A DNA stretch of 14,532 nucleotides. Source: Nostoc sp. CHAB 5715 (lineage in GTDB: Bacteria; Cyanobacteriota; Cyanobacteriia; Cyanobacteriales; Nostocaceae). The notes under the pieces are model-generated. The model was not told where the DNA came from and did not search any database. It was given only the letters and a program-made list of their open reading frames with translations. The stretch is taken from contig NZ_JAIVFR010000049.1 of the NCBI RefSeq assembly GCF_020829685.1, positions 1-14,532 of the forward strand. Direction: 5' to 3'. The position numbers were made by a program, and so were the translations under genes. Positions 7,250-14,130 of this stretch are shown here, in pieces. Position 1 is the stretch's first letter; the number at the start of each line of letters is the position of its first letter.

Positions 7250-7328
7250 ACTAAATAATAGGGACTAAATTCTTCCCAATGCCCCATGCCCCATGCCCCA
7301 TGCCCATTTAACGAGAACTACCCTCCAA
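7206..7328 (-). repeat. Right copy of the large inverted repeat flanking ilvA
   Basis: A 123-bp segment that, read on the minus strand, matches 5138-5253. It has three CATGGGG heptamers plus CATTGGG, one more than the left copy. It overlaps the last six codons and the stop (LEGSSR-stop, 7308-7328) of the minus-strand 345-aa gene. Those codons are continuous with the rest of that gene here, so this copy is probably the original and the left copy the duplicate. Confidence 0.9.
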
Positions 7329-8345
7329 TATCATATTGGAGTCCCAAGTATAGAAGCCAATTTGGTTAGGAACCCTAGAGAATCTCCCTGTTCGATAGCC
7401 TCTAGATAATTCGTTCAACACCTTATTTTTGACCTCTCGAAGTTGCTGAGAATCTAGTTCTCCATAAATTCCGGCGATGACTTCAGCAACGCTGAAAACT
7501 TTACCTGAATTTTCTTCAAACAGCGAGGTGAGGGCATCAATTAAGAATTGACCTTCAAAGGCTTTGAGCATCGGTACTGCTTTTGTCGGGGGTATAAAAG
7601 GCTTCTTGTTTTTGTTTTTGATGTTCCTAGAAACACCATTGCGGTTACTTGGGGCTACCAAACTTAGATCCAGAGTATAACAACCTGGCTCATCAGGAAT
7701 AGTTACCCAGTAATTCCTTTCTCTGCCTTGGGTGAGGGAAGATTGAACCCTACCTTTAACTACTTTGAATAGGTTGGAATCTAACTGTCCATAAAGCGAT
7801 CGCACGATAAAATCGATATGACACACAGTACCTTTCTGCTCTTGCAATAGCTGTTTTATGGCTTCCATTCGGGAAAGAGCGTGCTGATACTGGGGTAGCA
7901 TCGGGATTTCGGCCACCTTTGTTGAACTATCGTTGTTCTCTGGGGCGATCGTTGGATCTGGCGATGTAGTTGAAGGTTGACTCTCTTTTGTATCAACAGC
8001 AGAAAAGGAATTATCGATCTCAACCAAGTCTTTGTCTGCAAGTTCTGACTCTACAGACTCCACCAAGTTGATTTCGTCGATGTCATCAAGAGGTGATAAA
8101 AATCGCACAGGGCCTTCTTGGGAAACATCTGAGGTTTCATCAGCCGCCGTCAGACTTGATATCTGGTTGCTGCTATCAGAAAAAGACCAATTAGACAACA
8201 ACGCTTCTACATGATCCAGCTGCTCCCGCGCCTGCACAAAGAGGCGTTCATACTCTTGTGTGAGGCGAGCATAATAGTCTCGTAATTCTAACAGTGGTGA
8301 GACAAAGCTACCTGGGGGTGGTTCTAATTGTCCATTTTGAGTCAT
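7308..8345 (-). CDS. Unknown protein with N-terminal coiled coil and duplicated C-terminal domain
   Basis: A 345-aa soluble protein of no family I recognise. Residues 17-50 (LLELRDYYARLTQEYERLF and on) look like a short coiled coil. Residues 55-150 are an acidic Ser/Asp/Glu-rich disordered linker. The C-terminal half holds two copies of a domain of about 70 residues, at 160-230 and 269-340. They share G-V near the start, YGQLDS/YGELDS (185-190, 294-299), a following VK, and an ending like P-x-x-x-G-x-YT-x-D. Their helix-rich start and strand-like end suggest a winged-helix or similar DNA- or protein-binding module, but this is inference. A basic KNKNKKPF linker joins them. The zinc-ribbon gene upstream ends 10 bases before this ATG, so the two form an operon. 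The last codons lie in the ilvA-flanking repeat. Confidence 0.8.
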   Translation of the reverse strand: MTQNGQLEPPPGSFVSPLLELRDYYARLTQEYERLFVQAREQLDHVEALLSNWSFSDSSNQISSLTAADETSDVSQEGPVRFLSPLDDIDEINLVESVESELADKDLVEIDNSFSAVDTKESQPSTTSPDPTIAPENNDSSTKVAEIPMLPQYQHALSRMEAIKQLLQEQKGTVCHIDFIVRSLYGQLDSNLFKVVKGRVQSSLTQGRERNYWVTIPDEPGCYTLDLSLVAPSNRNGVSRNIKNKNKKPFIPPTKAVPMLKAFEGQFLIDALTSLFEENSGKVFSVAEVIAGIYGELDSQQLREVKNKVLNELSRGYRTGRFSRVPNQIGFYTWDSNMILEGSSR

Positions 8346-8355
8346 AAGGCTTCAA

Positions 8356-8601
8356 TCAATTTAAATCGATGTCACTTTTGTAAGACATTGCTCTGGGTTT
8401 TGCTTTGTGAGATGCTGGCTGGGATTTCTTAGGCGGTTGGGGAGGGCGACATCTCTCACAATATAAGGGTCGAGGCCCGAAAGTCTCGCGCTTTGTCAGA
8501 TCGTTACACTCTTTACAGACAAACTGGAAAACACGAGTATGAATCTGTCTTTTGTGCGCCCTGACAGTATATTCCCTAACATCAATGAATTTACTTGCCA
8601 T
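8356..8601 (-). CDS. Small zinc-ribbon protein, first gene of a two-gene operon
   Basis: An 81-aa basic protein. Cys29-x2-Cys32 (FVCKECN) and Cys48-x2-Cys51 (YCERCRPP), 15 residues apart, form a four-cysteine zinc-ribbon or knuckle. The proline- and lysine-rich tail ([18 protein letters not shown]) is likely disordered. The start [19 protein letters not shown] at ATG 8599-8601 is preferred; the frame is open 21 codons further (to 8664) but that part looks non-coding. Neither start has a strong ribosome binding site. Such proteins usually bind nucleic acid or stabilise a complex; the exact role is unknown. It ends 10 bases before the 345-aa gene, suggesting shared transcription and a joint function. 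Confidence 0.75.
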   Translation of the reverse strand: MASKFIDVREYTVRAHKRQIHTRVFQFVCKECNDLTKRETFGPRPLYCERCRPPQPPKKSQPASHKAKPRAMSYKSDIDLN

Positions 8602-8850
8602 AATCAGGATTGTGAATTGCTCTCGTATCAATGTCCTATCAATATAGCTATTCAAGCAAATCAAGCTGCATCAGTGTGTGTTTATGTAGAAGTTTTATTC
8701 AAATCAGTGAATTTGACACCTACCATAAAGTGCAGATGAGGAACTTGATAGTTAGTTATTGACTATCCTCTCAGCATATAATTGGTGATGATCAAACACT
8801 ACTACACTTCATCATCTTTAAGGCCGCGATCGCCTCGCCTTATGCCTGAC

Positions 8851-9216
8851 TTATGCTGCTCCTTGGTCATAATCATTATCGAACAGAGTATTGGCTAACT
8901 ATGCTTTAAATTCAGGCTCATCATTAAATTTACGGTATACTTCTGTATGGTCGAAGATGAACTCCTAAAACTTATCGACTAGCTTTTTCTCGAAGGTGAT
9001 TCTGGCGTTTTGGCGGTCTGAGTATTTCTTGGCGTTCTGATATTCTTTGTCTTTGCTGACTTCGGCGGGTAATTCTTCAAACAAGAACCGCTGCACTTTA
9101 TCTTTTTCTGTCCACTGAATATTACCGAAGCGATCATTAAAATCTTGAATAATATTACTGAGTACGTCTAATTTACTAATACAAAATCTGCTTTTAACAG
9201 ACGGTGTAATTTTCAT
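8851..9216 (-). pseudogene. C-terminal remnant of type I restriction enzyme subunit HsdR
   Basis: The frame reads LSNIIQDFNDRFGNIQWTEK, then VQRFLFEELPAEV, YQNAKKYSDRQNARI, EFIFDHTEVYRKFNDEPEFK and LANTLFDNDYDQGAA before a stop at 8851-8853. This is the helical C-terminal region typical of HsdR, the ATP-dependent motor and nuclease subunit of type I restriction-modification systems. Two in-frame TAG codons interrupt it, at 8965-8967 and at 8899-8901, the second where Trp (TGG) would be expected. A stop lies directly before the ATG at 9214-9216. The nuclease and helicase domains and any hsdM or hsdS are absent. It is an inactive fragment of about 122 codons, probably left by an island whose integrase is next door; only 83 residues form a continuous ORF. 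Confidence 0.8.
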
Positions 9217-9265
9217 TTAACATAACTGCTTTGTAAGCGATCGCTTTCCTTTTGATTGAACAAAC

Positions 9266-10504
9266 TTATAAATCTGGCACTTGTAGGTTGCGTTTATTAC
9301 CTGCATAATGCTTGTAAATAATTTCTGGAGAATTTCCAACCCACCTTCCTATATCCTTCGCATCAATATCAGCTTCAAGGCAAAGAGTTATAAAAGTGTG
9401 TCTGCATTGGTAAGGTTTGCGATATTCACTGACTACCCCCTGTTTTACAAGTTGAGTTACTATTCCATCTATATGTGTACCACGATGATTTTTGTACCCT
9501 TTCCAAGCATGATTTAGAAAATCTCCAAAGTCTACTATGCCACCCTTCTTGCTTCTAAAGATAAAATTATCTGGGTTACAGGCCTCAGGCTTGATTGATT
9601 CTAAAATTTCACGTTGCTGATTGTTAATTGGAAAACGTCTTTGGCTTTGGGTTTTTAATCCATCTTTGAGGGCTAGCCCTTTAGTACTGATTGTAATTGC
9701 TTGCTCAAAGGTAATGTATTTGTCGCTGATATGCTTCCATTGTAAGGCGATCGCTTCTGATGGTCTGCACCCACTAAAAAATAATAGTTTTACTAAAGGA
9801 GCATAGTAGCTGTAGAGTTTACTCTCCTCAAATGCTTGAATTATGCTGTCCCGTTCTTCTTTAGTAAATGGATTAATTTCATATTCTACCGATTCTGACT
9901 TCGGCATCTGAATATCTTTTGCCATACCCTGGAAGGGATTTGATTTAATCAACTGACTTTTAAGTGCCCAATCACAGCAAGCATTTATGTTTGTCAAAGT
10001 ACGTTTAGCTGCATTAGCACTGAGATTTGCAATGAGATAATCTCGAATTGCGATCGCATCATCCAAGGTTTTATTTGGGAAACTGGCGATGTGATTACGA
10101 TACTTTCGATAATCAACAGCATAAGTGGAAGGACTAACTTGTGGTTTTTTAAATTCAGTGTATTTTTCCCATAATTCTCCCAAGTCTGGTTGGGGCTTAG
10201 GTGAAGGGGTAATTGGGGTAATTGGGGTAACGGTGCTTAATGACGCTGCTGGTTTGTACTTAACTAAACTGGCATCAAACTCTCCATAGTCAATATCCCT
10301 CTGGATTTTTGTCGCCAAAGCCGATGCTTGATGTCTTCCAAAAGGTGTATCATTGTGCCTTGTTGAAAGATAGAAACGCTTGGTTTTTAGCTCTCCAGTC
10401 GGCGTAATAATAGGATGAGAAAAAACTAACTGGAGACTGCCGTTAGAGTTCTTTATCTGCACCGAACCCCGACTGGCAATACTTTGAGATTTTTGAGATT
10501 CCAT
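9266..10504 (-). CDS. Tyrosine recombinase (site-specific integrase of a tRNA-linked element)
   Basis: A 412-aa integrase that would insert and excise an element by strand exchange. Residues about 16-85 resemble an arm-type DNA-binding domain, then comes a linker with TPITPITP. The core-binding domain spans about 105-205 and the catalytic domain about 215-405. Catalytic residues visible are Arg237 (SGCRPSEAIAL), a candidate Lys264 or Lys274, Arg368 with His369 (YQCRHTFI), and Tyr397 (IIYKHYAG). The first His of the usual HxxR box is Tyr365 and the later His/Trp site reads GNS, both seen in phage- and island-type integrases. The protein looks intact. The start ATG 10502-10504 has no Shine-Dalgarno sequence. 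It faces away from the tRNA-Cys gene 190 bp off, the expected place for attachment, and its upstream region is packed with operator-like repeats. Confidence 0.92.
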   Translation of the reverse strand: MESQKSQSIASRGSVQIKNSNGSLQLVFSHPIITPTGELKTKRFYLSTRHNDTPFGRHQASALATKIQRDIDYGEFDASLVKYKPAASLSTVTPITPITPSPKPQPDLGELWEKYTEFKKPQVSPSTYAVDYRKYRNHIASFPNKTLDDAIAIRDYLIANLSANAAKRTLTNINACCDWALKSQLIKSNPFQGMAKDIQMPKSESVEYEINPFTKEERDSIIQAFEESKLYSYYAPLVKLLFFSGCRPSEAIALQWKHISDKYITFEQAITISTKGLALKDGLKTQSQRRFPINNQQREILESIKPEACNPDNFIFRSKKGGIVDFGDFLNHAWKGYKNHRGTHIDGIVTQLVKQGVVSEYRKPYQCRHTFITLCLEADIDAKDIGRWVGNSPEIIYKHYAGNKRNLQVPDL

Positions 10505-10515
10505 AAGGGTAATTA

Positions 10516-10610
10516 ACTGGGGTAAATATCTTTACCTTTCCACTTTACCCCAGTTTTACCCCAGAAATGTATATTGGGGTAAACACCTTTACCTTACAAA
10601 TTTACCCCAA
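10516..10610. promoter_or_regulatory. Operator or arm-site cluster upstream of the integrase
   Basis: Two 33-bp blocks (10519-10551 and 10576-10608) share one design: GGGGTAAA, 4 bases, TTTACC, 7 bases, TTTACCCC. Both have the same spacing and lie 57 bp apart, with an extra TTTACCCC at 10555-10562 between them. Flanks extend the dyads to a perfect 11-bp arm (ACTGGGGTAAA, 10516-10526/10544-10554) and a perfect 10-bp arm (TTGGGGTAAA, 10574-10583/10601-10610). Located 12-106 bases before the integrase start and beside the likely attachment site, they are probably binding sites of a repressor/excisionase or integrase arm sites. Confidence 0.75.
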
Positions 10611-10650
10611 AAATCTCGGAAGGCTTTTGAAACCAGCCCTACGACCCCCA

Positions 10651-10672
10651 TAAAAAAGGGCTTTTAAGCCCT
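10651..10672 (-). terminator. Rho-independent terminator of tRNA-Cys
   Basis: On the minus strand AGGGCTT and AAGCCCT form a 7-bp stem (10657-10672) followed at once by TTTTTT (10652-10657). It begins 22 bases after the tRNA 3' end and has the textbook form. It would also insulate the integrase promoter from tRNA transcription. Confidence 0.85.
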
Positions 10673-10693
10673 GTAATGCTCATATTTCTTTGA

Positions 10694-10764
<71 letters not shown>

Positions 10765-10797
10765 ACAGCACAATCCCTTGAACTACTTTAATATTTA

Positions 10798-10875
10798 TAA
10801 GATATCTTAGTAGCCATAGGGCGCTAGTTAACCCATGATAGCATAGGATTCTGACGTAGAGATAGTGGGTTAACT
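10798..10875. repeat. Dyads upstream of tRNA-Cys
   Basis: A 12-bp palindrome TAAGATATCTTA lies at 10798-10809. A perfect 10-bp inverted repeat follows: AGTTAACCCA at 10826-10835 and TGGGTTAACT at 10866-10875. On the tRNA strand this is the upstream, promoter-proximal region; an AT-rich TATAAATATT about 30 bases before the tRNA could be its -10 element. Confidence 0.5.
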
Positions 10876-10883
10876 GGAGTTTC

Positions 10884-10981
10884 TGGTAGTCTTTAGGCGA
10901 TCGCTAGATGGACATCATGAACCAAATCCAAAGTTTTTCAGGTAGAGATAGTAGGATGGTAGTCTTTAGGCGATCGCTAGA
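10884..10981. repeat. Perfect 25-bp direct repeat containing HIP1
   Basis: The same 25 bases, starting TGGTAGTCTTTAGGCGATCG, occur at 10884-10908 and 10957-10981. Each is preceded at a different distance by GTAGAGATAGT, so the repeated unit is longer but imperfect. It lies in the 300-bp spacer between tRNA-Cys and cpcT, which has no gene. Confidence 0.85.
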
Positions 10982-11033
10982 GAGTCCTGATTACAGGTTG
11001 ACCATAAATAAGTTATGAGTTATGAGTTTTAAT

Positions 11034-11061
11034 TCCTCACTCCTCACTCCTCACTCCTCAC
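11034..11061. repeat. Four tandem TCCTCAC heptamers
   Basis: TCCTCAC is repeated four times without gaps from 11034 to 11061, ending four bases from the cpcT stop codon. Two copies of GTTATGA lie just before (around 11012-11026). This is a heptamer array of the short-tandem-repeat type typical of heterocystous cyanobacteria. No ordinary terminator follows cpcT. Confidence 0.85.
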
Positions 11062-11064
11062 TTC

Positions 11065-11655
11065 TTACACCTTGACTTCATCGGCAAAACTACCCCATCG
11101 GACAAAGTGAAATGGGCCGGCGATAGAACCCCAGAGACGTTCATCGCTGTCTAAATCTCTTCCGCGATCAAGGCTGAAAAATTCTTTAGCGTCAATCTCA
11201 AATTCGTTATCCAGATAAGTATTTTTGCCGTCACGAACCACAATGCAGCATTTTCCAGGTTCAACCCTGCCTTTAAAGCTGTTACCTGTCCACTCTACAA
11301 CCATATTGCAACCTGACATTTTTTCCAATTGGTCAATGGATAAAACTTTTAAACGTTCGGGATCGCGAGATGCGCCGTAAAATTTTTGTTCTTCTTTAAC
11401 CGTGTAGTGTTCAATAACAATGTGGTTTTCTGCCGGAATCAACTTCATTACCCGCATCCGGTAGGGTTGATTGAGCATAAAATCATAAGCTTGTTCGAGA
11501 AACAAACTTACTCCTGAGAACAATTCCAACGGAAGGGGACGGATACACACGCGAATGTGGGCATAAAAAGGCGGATTTTCAAAAGCTTGTTCTTGATTGC
11601 TAAAGTCAGCTGCCATCCACCGGGCTAAAGTGGCAATATCAGTAGAATGAGTCAC
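11065..11655 (-). CDS. cpcT: Phycobiliprotein chromophore lyase CpcT (CpeT family)
   Basis: CpcT attaches phycocyanobilin to the conserved second cysteine (Cys153-type) of phycocyanin and phycoerythrocyanin beta subunits, helping to build the phycobilisome in the cytoplasm. The 196-aa translation starts MTHSTDIATLARWMAADFSN and holds the family signatures FENPPFYAHIRVCIRPLP, EQAYDFMLNQPYRMRV, EHYTVKEEQKFYGASRD, GCNMVVEWTGNSF, YLDNEFEI, SLDRGRD and WGSIAGPFHFVR. A paralogous CpeT acting on phycoerythrin cannot be fully excluded. The frame is open to TTG 11676, but GTG 11655 is chosen: GGAG lies nine bases upstream and the protein start then fits the family. The Shine-Dalgarno sequence is part of a GGAGCGAAGCGAC string that looks like an interspersed repeat. 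The gene is monocistronic; thrC lies 272 bp upstream on the same strand. Confidence 0.85.
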   Translation of the reverse strand: MTHSTDIATLARWMAADFSNQEQAFENPPFYAHIRVCIRPLPLELFSGVSLFLEQAYDFMLNQPYRMRVMKLIPAENHIVIEHYTVKEEQKFYGASRDPERLKVLSIDQLEKMSGCNMVVEWTGNSFKGRVEPGKCCIVVRDGKNTYLDNEFEIDAKEFFSLDRGRDLDSDERLWGSIAGPFHFVRWGSFADEVKV

Positions 11656-11770
11656 GTCGCTTCGCTCCGAATTCAAAATTTAAAATTCAAAATTCAATAA
11701 TTTTTAATCCCCATACTTCGGCTACGCTCAGTAACCATAAATAAATTTAGAGGCTTGTATCATGAGTCTG

Positions 11771-11845
11771 TTTCAGTCATTACAAGATAATCAACTAGTT
11801 GTTTAAAAATTATCTAGGATTATTTTGACACTTACCAGACTGAAA
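11771..11845. repeat. Nested inverted repeats between thrC and cpcT
   Basis: Three concentric dyads occupy 75 bp: TTTCAGTC/GACTGAAA (11771-11778/11838-11845), AGATAAT/ATTATCT (11785-11791/11809-11815) and the palindrome CAACTAGTTG (11792-11801). There is no T-run. It could be a regulatory site for cpcT or a remnant of a small mobile element. Confidence 0.4.
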
Positions 11846-11927
11846 AATCCTGGCTGTGATACCTTTGGTGAGCTTTACCTATGCAATTTATCATTACGTA
11901 TTACGATCGCATTTAGTTCTAGAGTGC

Positions 11928-13019
11928 TTAAAATCCCATTGCCTCGGCTACTGCACCCAGTTTTGCTGCAATACCCTGTTTAAATTGACTGTAATTGTGT
12001 TTAATGGCTGTATCTGGGTCTTTTAGACCATTACCTGTGAGGACACAAACCACTGTTGCCCCTGTAGGAATTTGGTCTTTTACCTGCAATAACCCGGCTA
12101 CGGAAGCGGCGCTAGCAGGTTCGCAGAAAATGCCTTCTGATGCTGCCAAAAGTCGATAAGCGTCGAGAATTTCTGCATCTGTAACGGCGTGGAAATTTCC
12201 CTGACTTGCGGTTTGGGCTGCAACAGCTAACTCCCAACTAGCAGGGTTGCCAATGCGAATTGCTGTTGCTAGGGTTTCGGGATTTGCTACTGGCTGACCG
12301 GTTACTAAAGGGGCTGCACCTGCGGCTTGGAATCCCATCATTCGGGGTAAGCGATCGCACTTCCCATCTTGATGATATTGACAAAAACCCATCCAATATG
12401 CTGTGATATTACCCGCATTGCCCACGGGGATACACAGCCAGTCTGGCGCATCACCCAGCGCATCAACAATTTCAAAGGCTGCTGTTTTTTGCCCTTCTAT
12501 GCGGTAGGGATTTACCGAATTTACCAAAGTCACCGGATAGCTTTCGGACATCTCGCGGACAATTTCTAACGCTTGGTCAAAATTACCTTTAATTGCCAAT
12601 ACTTCTGCACCGTACAGTAAAGCTTGGGCTAATTTGCCCAACGCCACATAACCGTCGGGAATCAGTACAAAGGCATTCATGCCCCCACGTCTTGCATAAG
12701 CGGCGGCGGCGGCTGAGGTGTTGCCCGTGCTGGCACAAATTACTGCTTTTGCGCCTGCTTCTTTGGCTTTGGAAATTGCCATAGTCATCCCCCGATCTTT
12801 GAAGCTGCCGGTGGGATTGAGACCATCGTATTTTACAAAAACCCGTACTTGCCTGCCAATGCGTTCTGCGATCGCAGGCGCTGGTATTAGGGGTGTGTTA
12901 CCCTCTAACAGAGTGACAATCGGTGTTTTTTCGCTGACAGGCAAGTATTCGCTATAGGCTTCTATCAGTCCAGGCCAGGGTTGGCGATGAGATTTAGCAA
13001 CAGACAGGCTCAAAGTCAC
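11928..13019 (-). CDS. thrC: Threonine synthase
   Basis: This PLP enzyme converts O-phospho-L-homoserine to L-threonine and phosphate, the last step of threonine synthesis. The 363-aa translation has the fold-type II layout: LLEGNTPL near residue 38, Lys74 in GSFKDRGMT as the Schiff-base lysine, [13 protein letters not shown] (97-109), the phosphate-binding GNAGN (200-204), and a C-terminal [12 protein letters not shown]. The length fits the short bacterial ThrC class, which lacks the N-terminal SAM-binding extension of plant enzymes. The start is GTG 13017-13019 ([18 protein letters not shown]); no Shine-Dalgarno sequence is visible. It is transcribed away from the repeat-rich region. It makes the substrate of IlvA, encoded 4.7 kb away on the other strand. 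Confidence 0.94.
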   Translation of the reverse strand: MTLSLSVAKSHRQPWPGLIEAYSEYLPVSEKTPIVTLLEGNTPLIPAPAIAERIGRQVRVFVKYDGLNPTGSFKDRGMTMAISKAKEAGAKAVICASTGNTSAAAAAYARRGGMNAFVLIPDGYVALGKLAQALLYGAEVLAIKGNFDQALEIVREMSESYPVTLVNSVNPYRIEGQKTAAFEIVDALGDAPDWLCIPVGNAGNITAYWMGFCQYHQDGKCDRLPRMMGFQAAGAAPLVTGQPVANPETLATAIRIGNPASWELAVAAQTASQGNFHAVTDAEILDAYRLLAASEGIFCEPASAASVAGLLQVKDQIPTGATVVCVLTGNGLKDPDTAIKHNYSQFKQGIAAKLGAVAEAMGF

Positions 13020-13604
13020 GGGATTTAAAATTTCTTAATGTATTGGATTGGATATTTAGAAAGGGTGAGATAGGGAAGCGCAGGATGGGGAAGAAAGTGA
13101 ATTTTTCTTTGCCCTGTCCCAGTTAAGAGTCCCCTGATTCCAAAATGAATATTATTTAAGAATATTATTTTTTGTGGTGCAGGCGTTTGATTTTGCCATT
13201 TTTATTTTATTTTAGAATGTGAGTTTATCATAACCGCCACGGCGACCTGGGGATGCTGACAAAGTGAAAAATGATAGACAAATCTATGGGACTTACGTAA
13301 CAACTCTCTGAAACCCTTATTCCTACTTTGCAAAATGCGACTTTTGTGCAAGGCGCTCCGCTAACCCCTTTATGTGTATTTTACCACTTTAATTTTTCCA
13401 TTTTTTTATTTAAAATACGCAGAAGCCTGCCTTTCCTTTGCGGTAGGTTTATCCTTCTTTTGACAAAGACGTTGCGCGTAGCTTGCTTCCACAAAGTGCT
13501 ACAAAGGCTCTACACGAACGGCAAGTGTTTTCCTTGACACTAAAGCTAAAACCTTAGTAAATCAGATTTCAGGTGAGGTTTTGAGAATTTATGCAATAAA
13601 TATA
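13020..13604. other. Gene-free region upstream of thrC
   Basis: No ORF here looks like a protein. Seen features are a direct repeat AATATTATTT (13148-13157 and 13161-13170), a small hairpin ATAGACAAATCTAT near 13275, and intergenic strings such as GGGACTTACGTAAC (near 13289) and GACGTTGCGCGTAGCTTGC (near 13467) that resemble dispersed cyanobacterial repeats. The thrC promoter should lie in the first 100 bases or so, but no clear motif stands out. Confidence 0.5.
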
Positions 13605-13814
13605 TTGAATTCGGGTGGTCGTTTATTGAATTCGGGTGTTCATTTATTGAATTCGGGTGGTAATTTATTGAATTCGGGTGGTCATTTATTGAATTCGGGT
13701 GGTCATTTATTGAATTCGGGTGGTCATTTATTGAATTCGGGTGGTCATTTATTGATTTCGGGTGGTCGTTTATTGAATTGGAGGTATCGTTCATTGAATT
13801 CAAGCAGTGGTTAG
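13605..13814. repeat. 21-bp tandem repeat array (8 good units plus 2 decayed)
   Basis: The unit TTGAATTCGGGTGGTCATTT (plus A) is repeated head to tail eight times from 13605 to 13772, then twice in degenerate form. Units 4-7 are identical; units 1, 2, 3 and 8 differ at one or two positions. Because 21 is a multiple of three, both strands stay open and give heptapeptide ORFs (plus 13581-13814, minus 13546-13863). These have no start signals or flanking domains and are probably not genes. There are no spacers, so it is not a CRISPR array. Confidence 0.9.
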
Positions 13815-13858
13815 GGTGGGTTAACTCATCCCCCGGCTTTACGCGGCGGGGATTTCGA

Positions 13859-13886
13859 GTCATTAGTCATTAGTTATTAGTCATTA
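13859..13886. repeat. Four tandem GTCATTA-type heptamers
   Basis: GTCATTA occurs at 13859-13865, 13866-13872 and 13880-13886, with a GTTATTA variant at 13873-13879. This is another heptamer array of the cyanobacterial short-tandem-repeat class. TGACTAATG-like strings recur at about 13924 and 13962. Confidence 0.8.
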
Positions 13887-13976
13887 GTAGTTATACCCAA
13901 TTTATCGTTTTAAACAATACTAGTGACTAATACTTCGGCTTCGCTCAGTACAAGTGACCACTGACTAATGACGCTT

Positions 13977-14031
13977 GACGGCGAGCGGCGATTCATCCCA
14001 TATATTGAAGTTCGGGGGCTTTCTCGCCGTC
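13977..14031. repeat. 9-bp inverted repeat with 37-bp loop
   Basis: GACGGCGAG at 13977-13985 pairs with CTCGCCGTC at 14023-14031. Nearby, CCCCGGCTTTACGCGGCGGGG (about 13832-13852) forms a second GC-rich dyad. Together they resemble subterminal hairpins of a decayed insertion sequence such as IS200/IS605, but no transposase or TnpB is readable, so the origin is unproven. Confidence 0.45.
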
Positions 14032-14084
14032 TTTCGGTAAAACCCAGATTCTTGAACAACTTCAGACTTGTGTGTACACCGTAG

Positions 14085-14130
14085 CGATGTATTGGGGGGG
14101 AATAGTCTCTTAAAGCCCCTCAATACATCG
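14085..14130. repeat. 15-bp inverted repeat around CGATGTATTG
   Basis: CGATGTATTGGGGGG (14085-14099) and CCCCTCAATACATCG (14116-14130) pair in 14 of 15 positions with a 16-base loop. G-runs flank both sides (GGGGGGG before 14100, GGGGG and GGGGGGG after 14130). No gene is attached; it is probably a dispersed intergenic repeat. Confidence 0.7.

Noticed and set aside
7065..7268. Plus-strand ORF with GDEGDEGDEG repeats
   Set aside because: It overlaps the end of ilvA in another frame and is only a reading of the GAGATGAGG tandem repeat.
7480..7498. TCAGCAACG-type MITE terminus inside the 345-aa gene
   Set aside because: It is explained by conserved coding sequence (SVAEV of the second domain copy) and has no partner end.
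8740..8850. Left attachment site of the island as a copy of the tRNA-Cys 3' end
   Set aside because: No stretch matching the T-arm and acceptor 3' side of tRNA-Cys is visible here or elsewhere to the left in the window.
8899..8967. Recoded TAG codons allowing a longer HsdR fragment
   Set aside because: Most of the protein and its partner genes are missing, so simple decay is the better explanation.
13605..13772. Possible CRISPR array
   Set aside because: The 21-bp units are directly adjacent with no spacers, and no cas genes are in the window.
13546..13863. Protein-coding gene with NSINDHP heptapeptide repeats on the minus strand (and its plus-strand counterpart)
   Set aside because: The open frames result from a repeat length divisible by three; there is no ribosome binding site, signal peptide or non-repeat domain.
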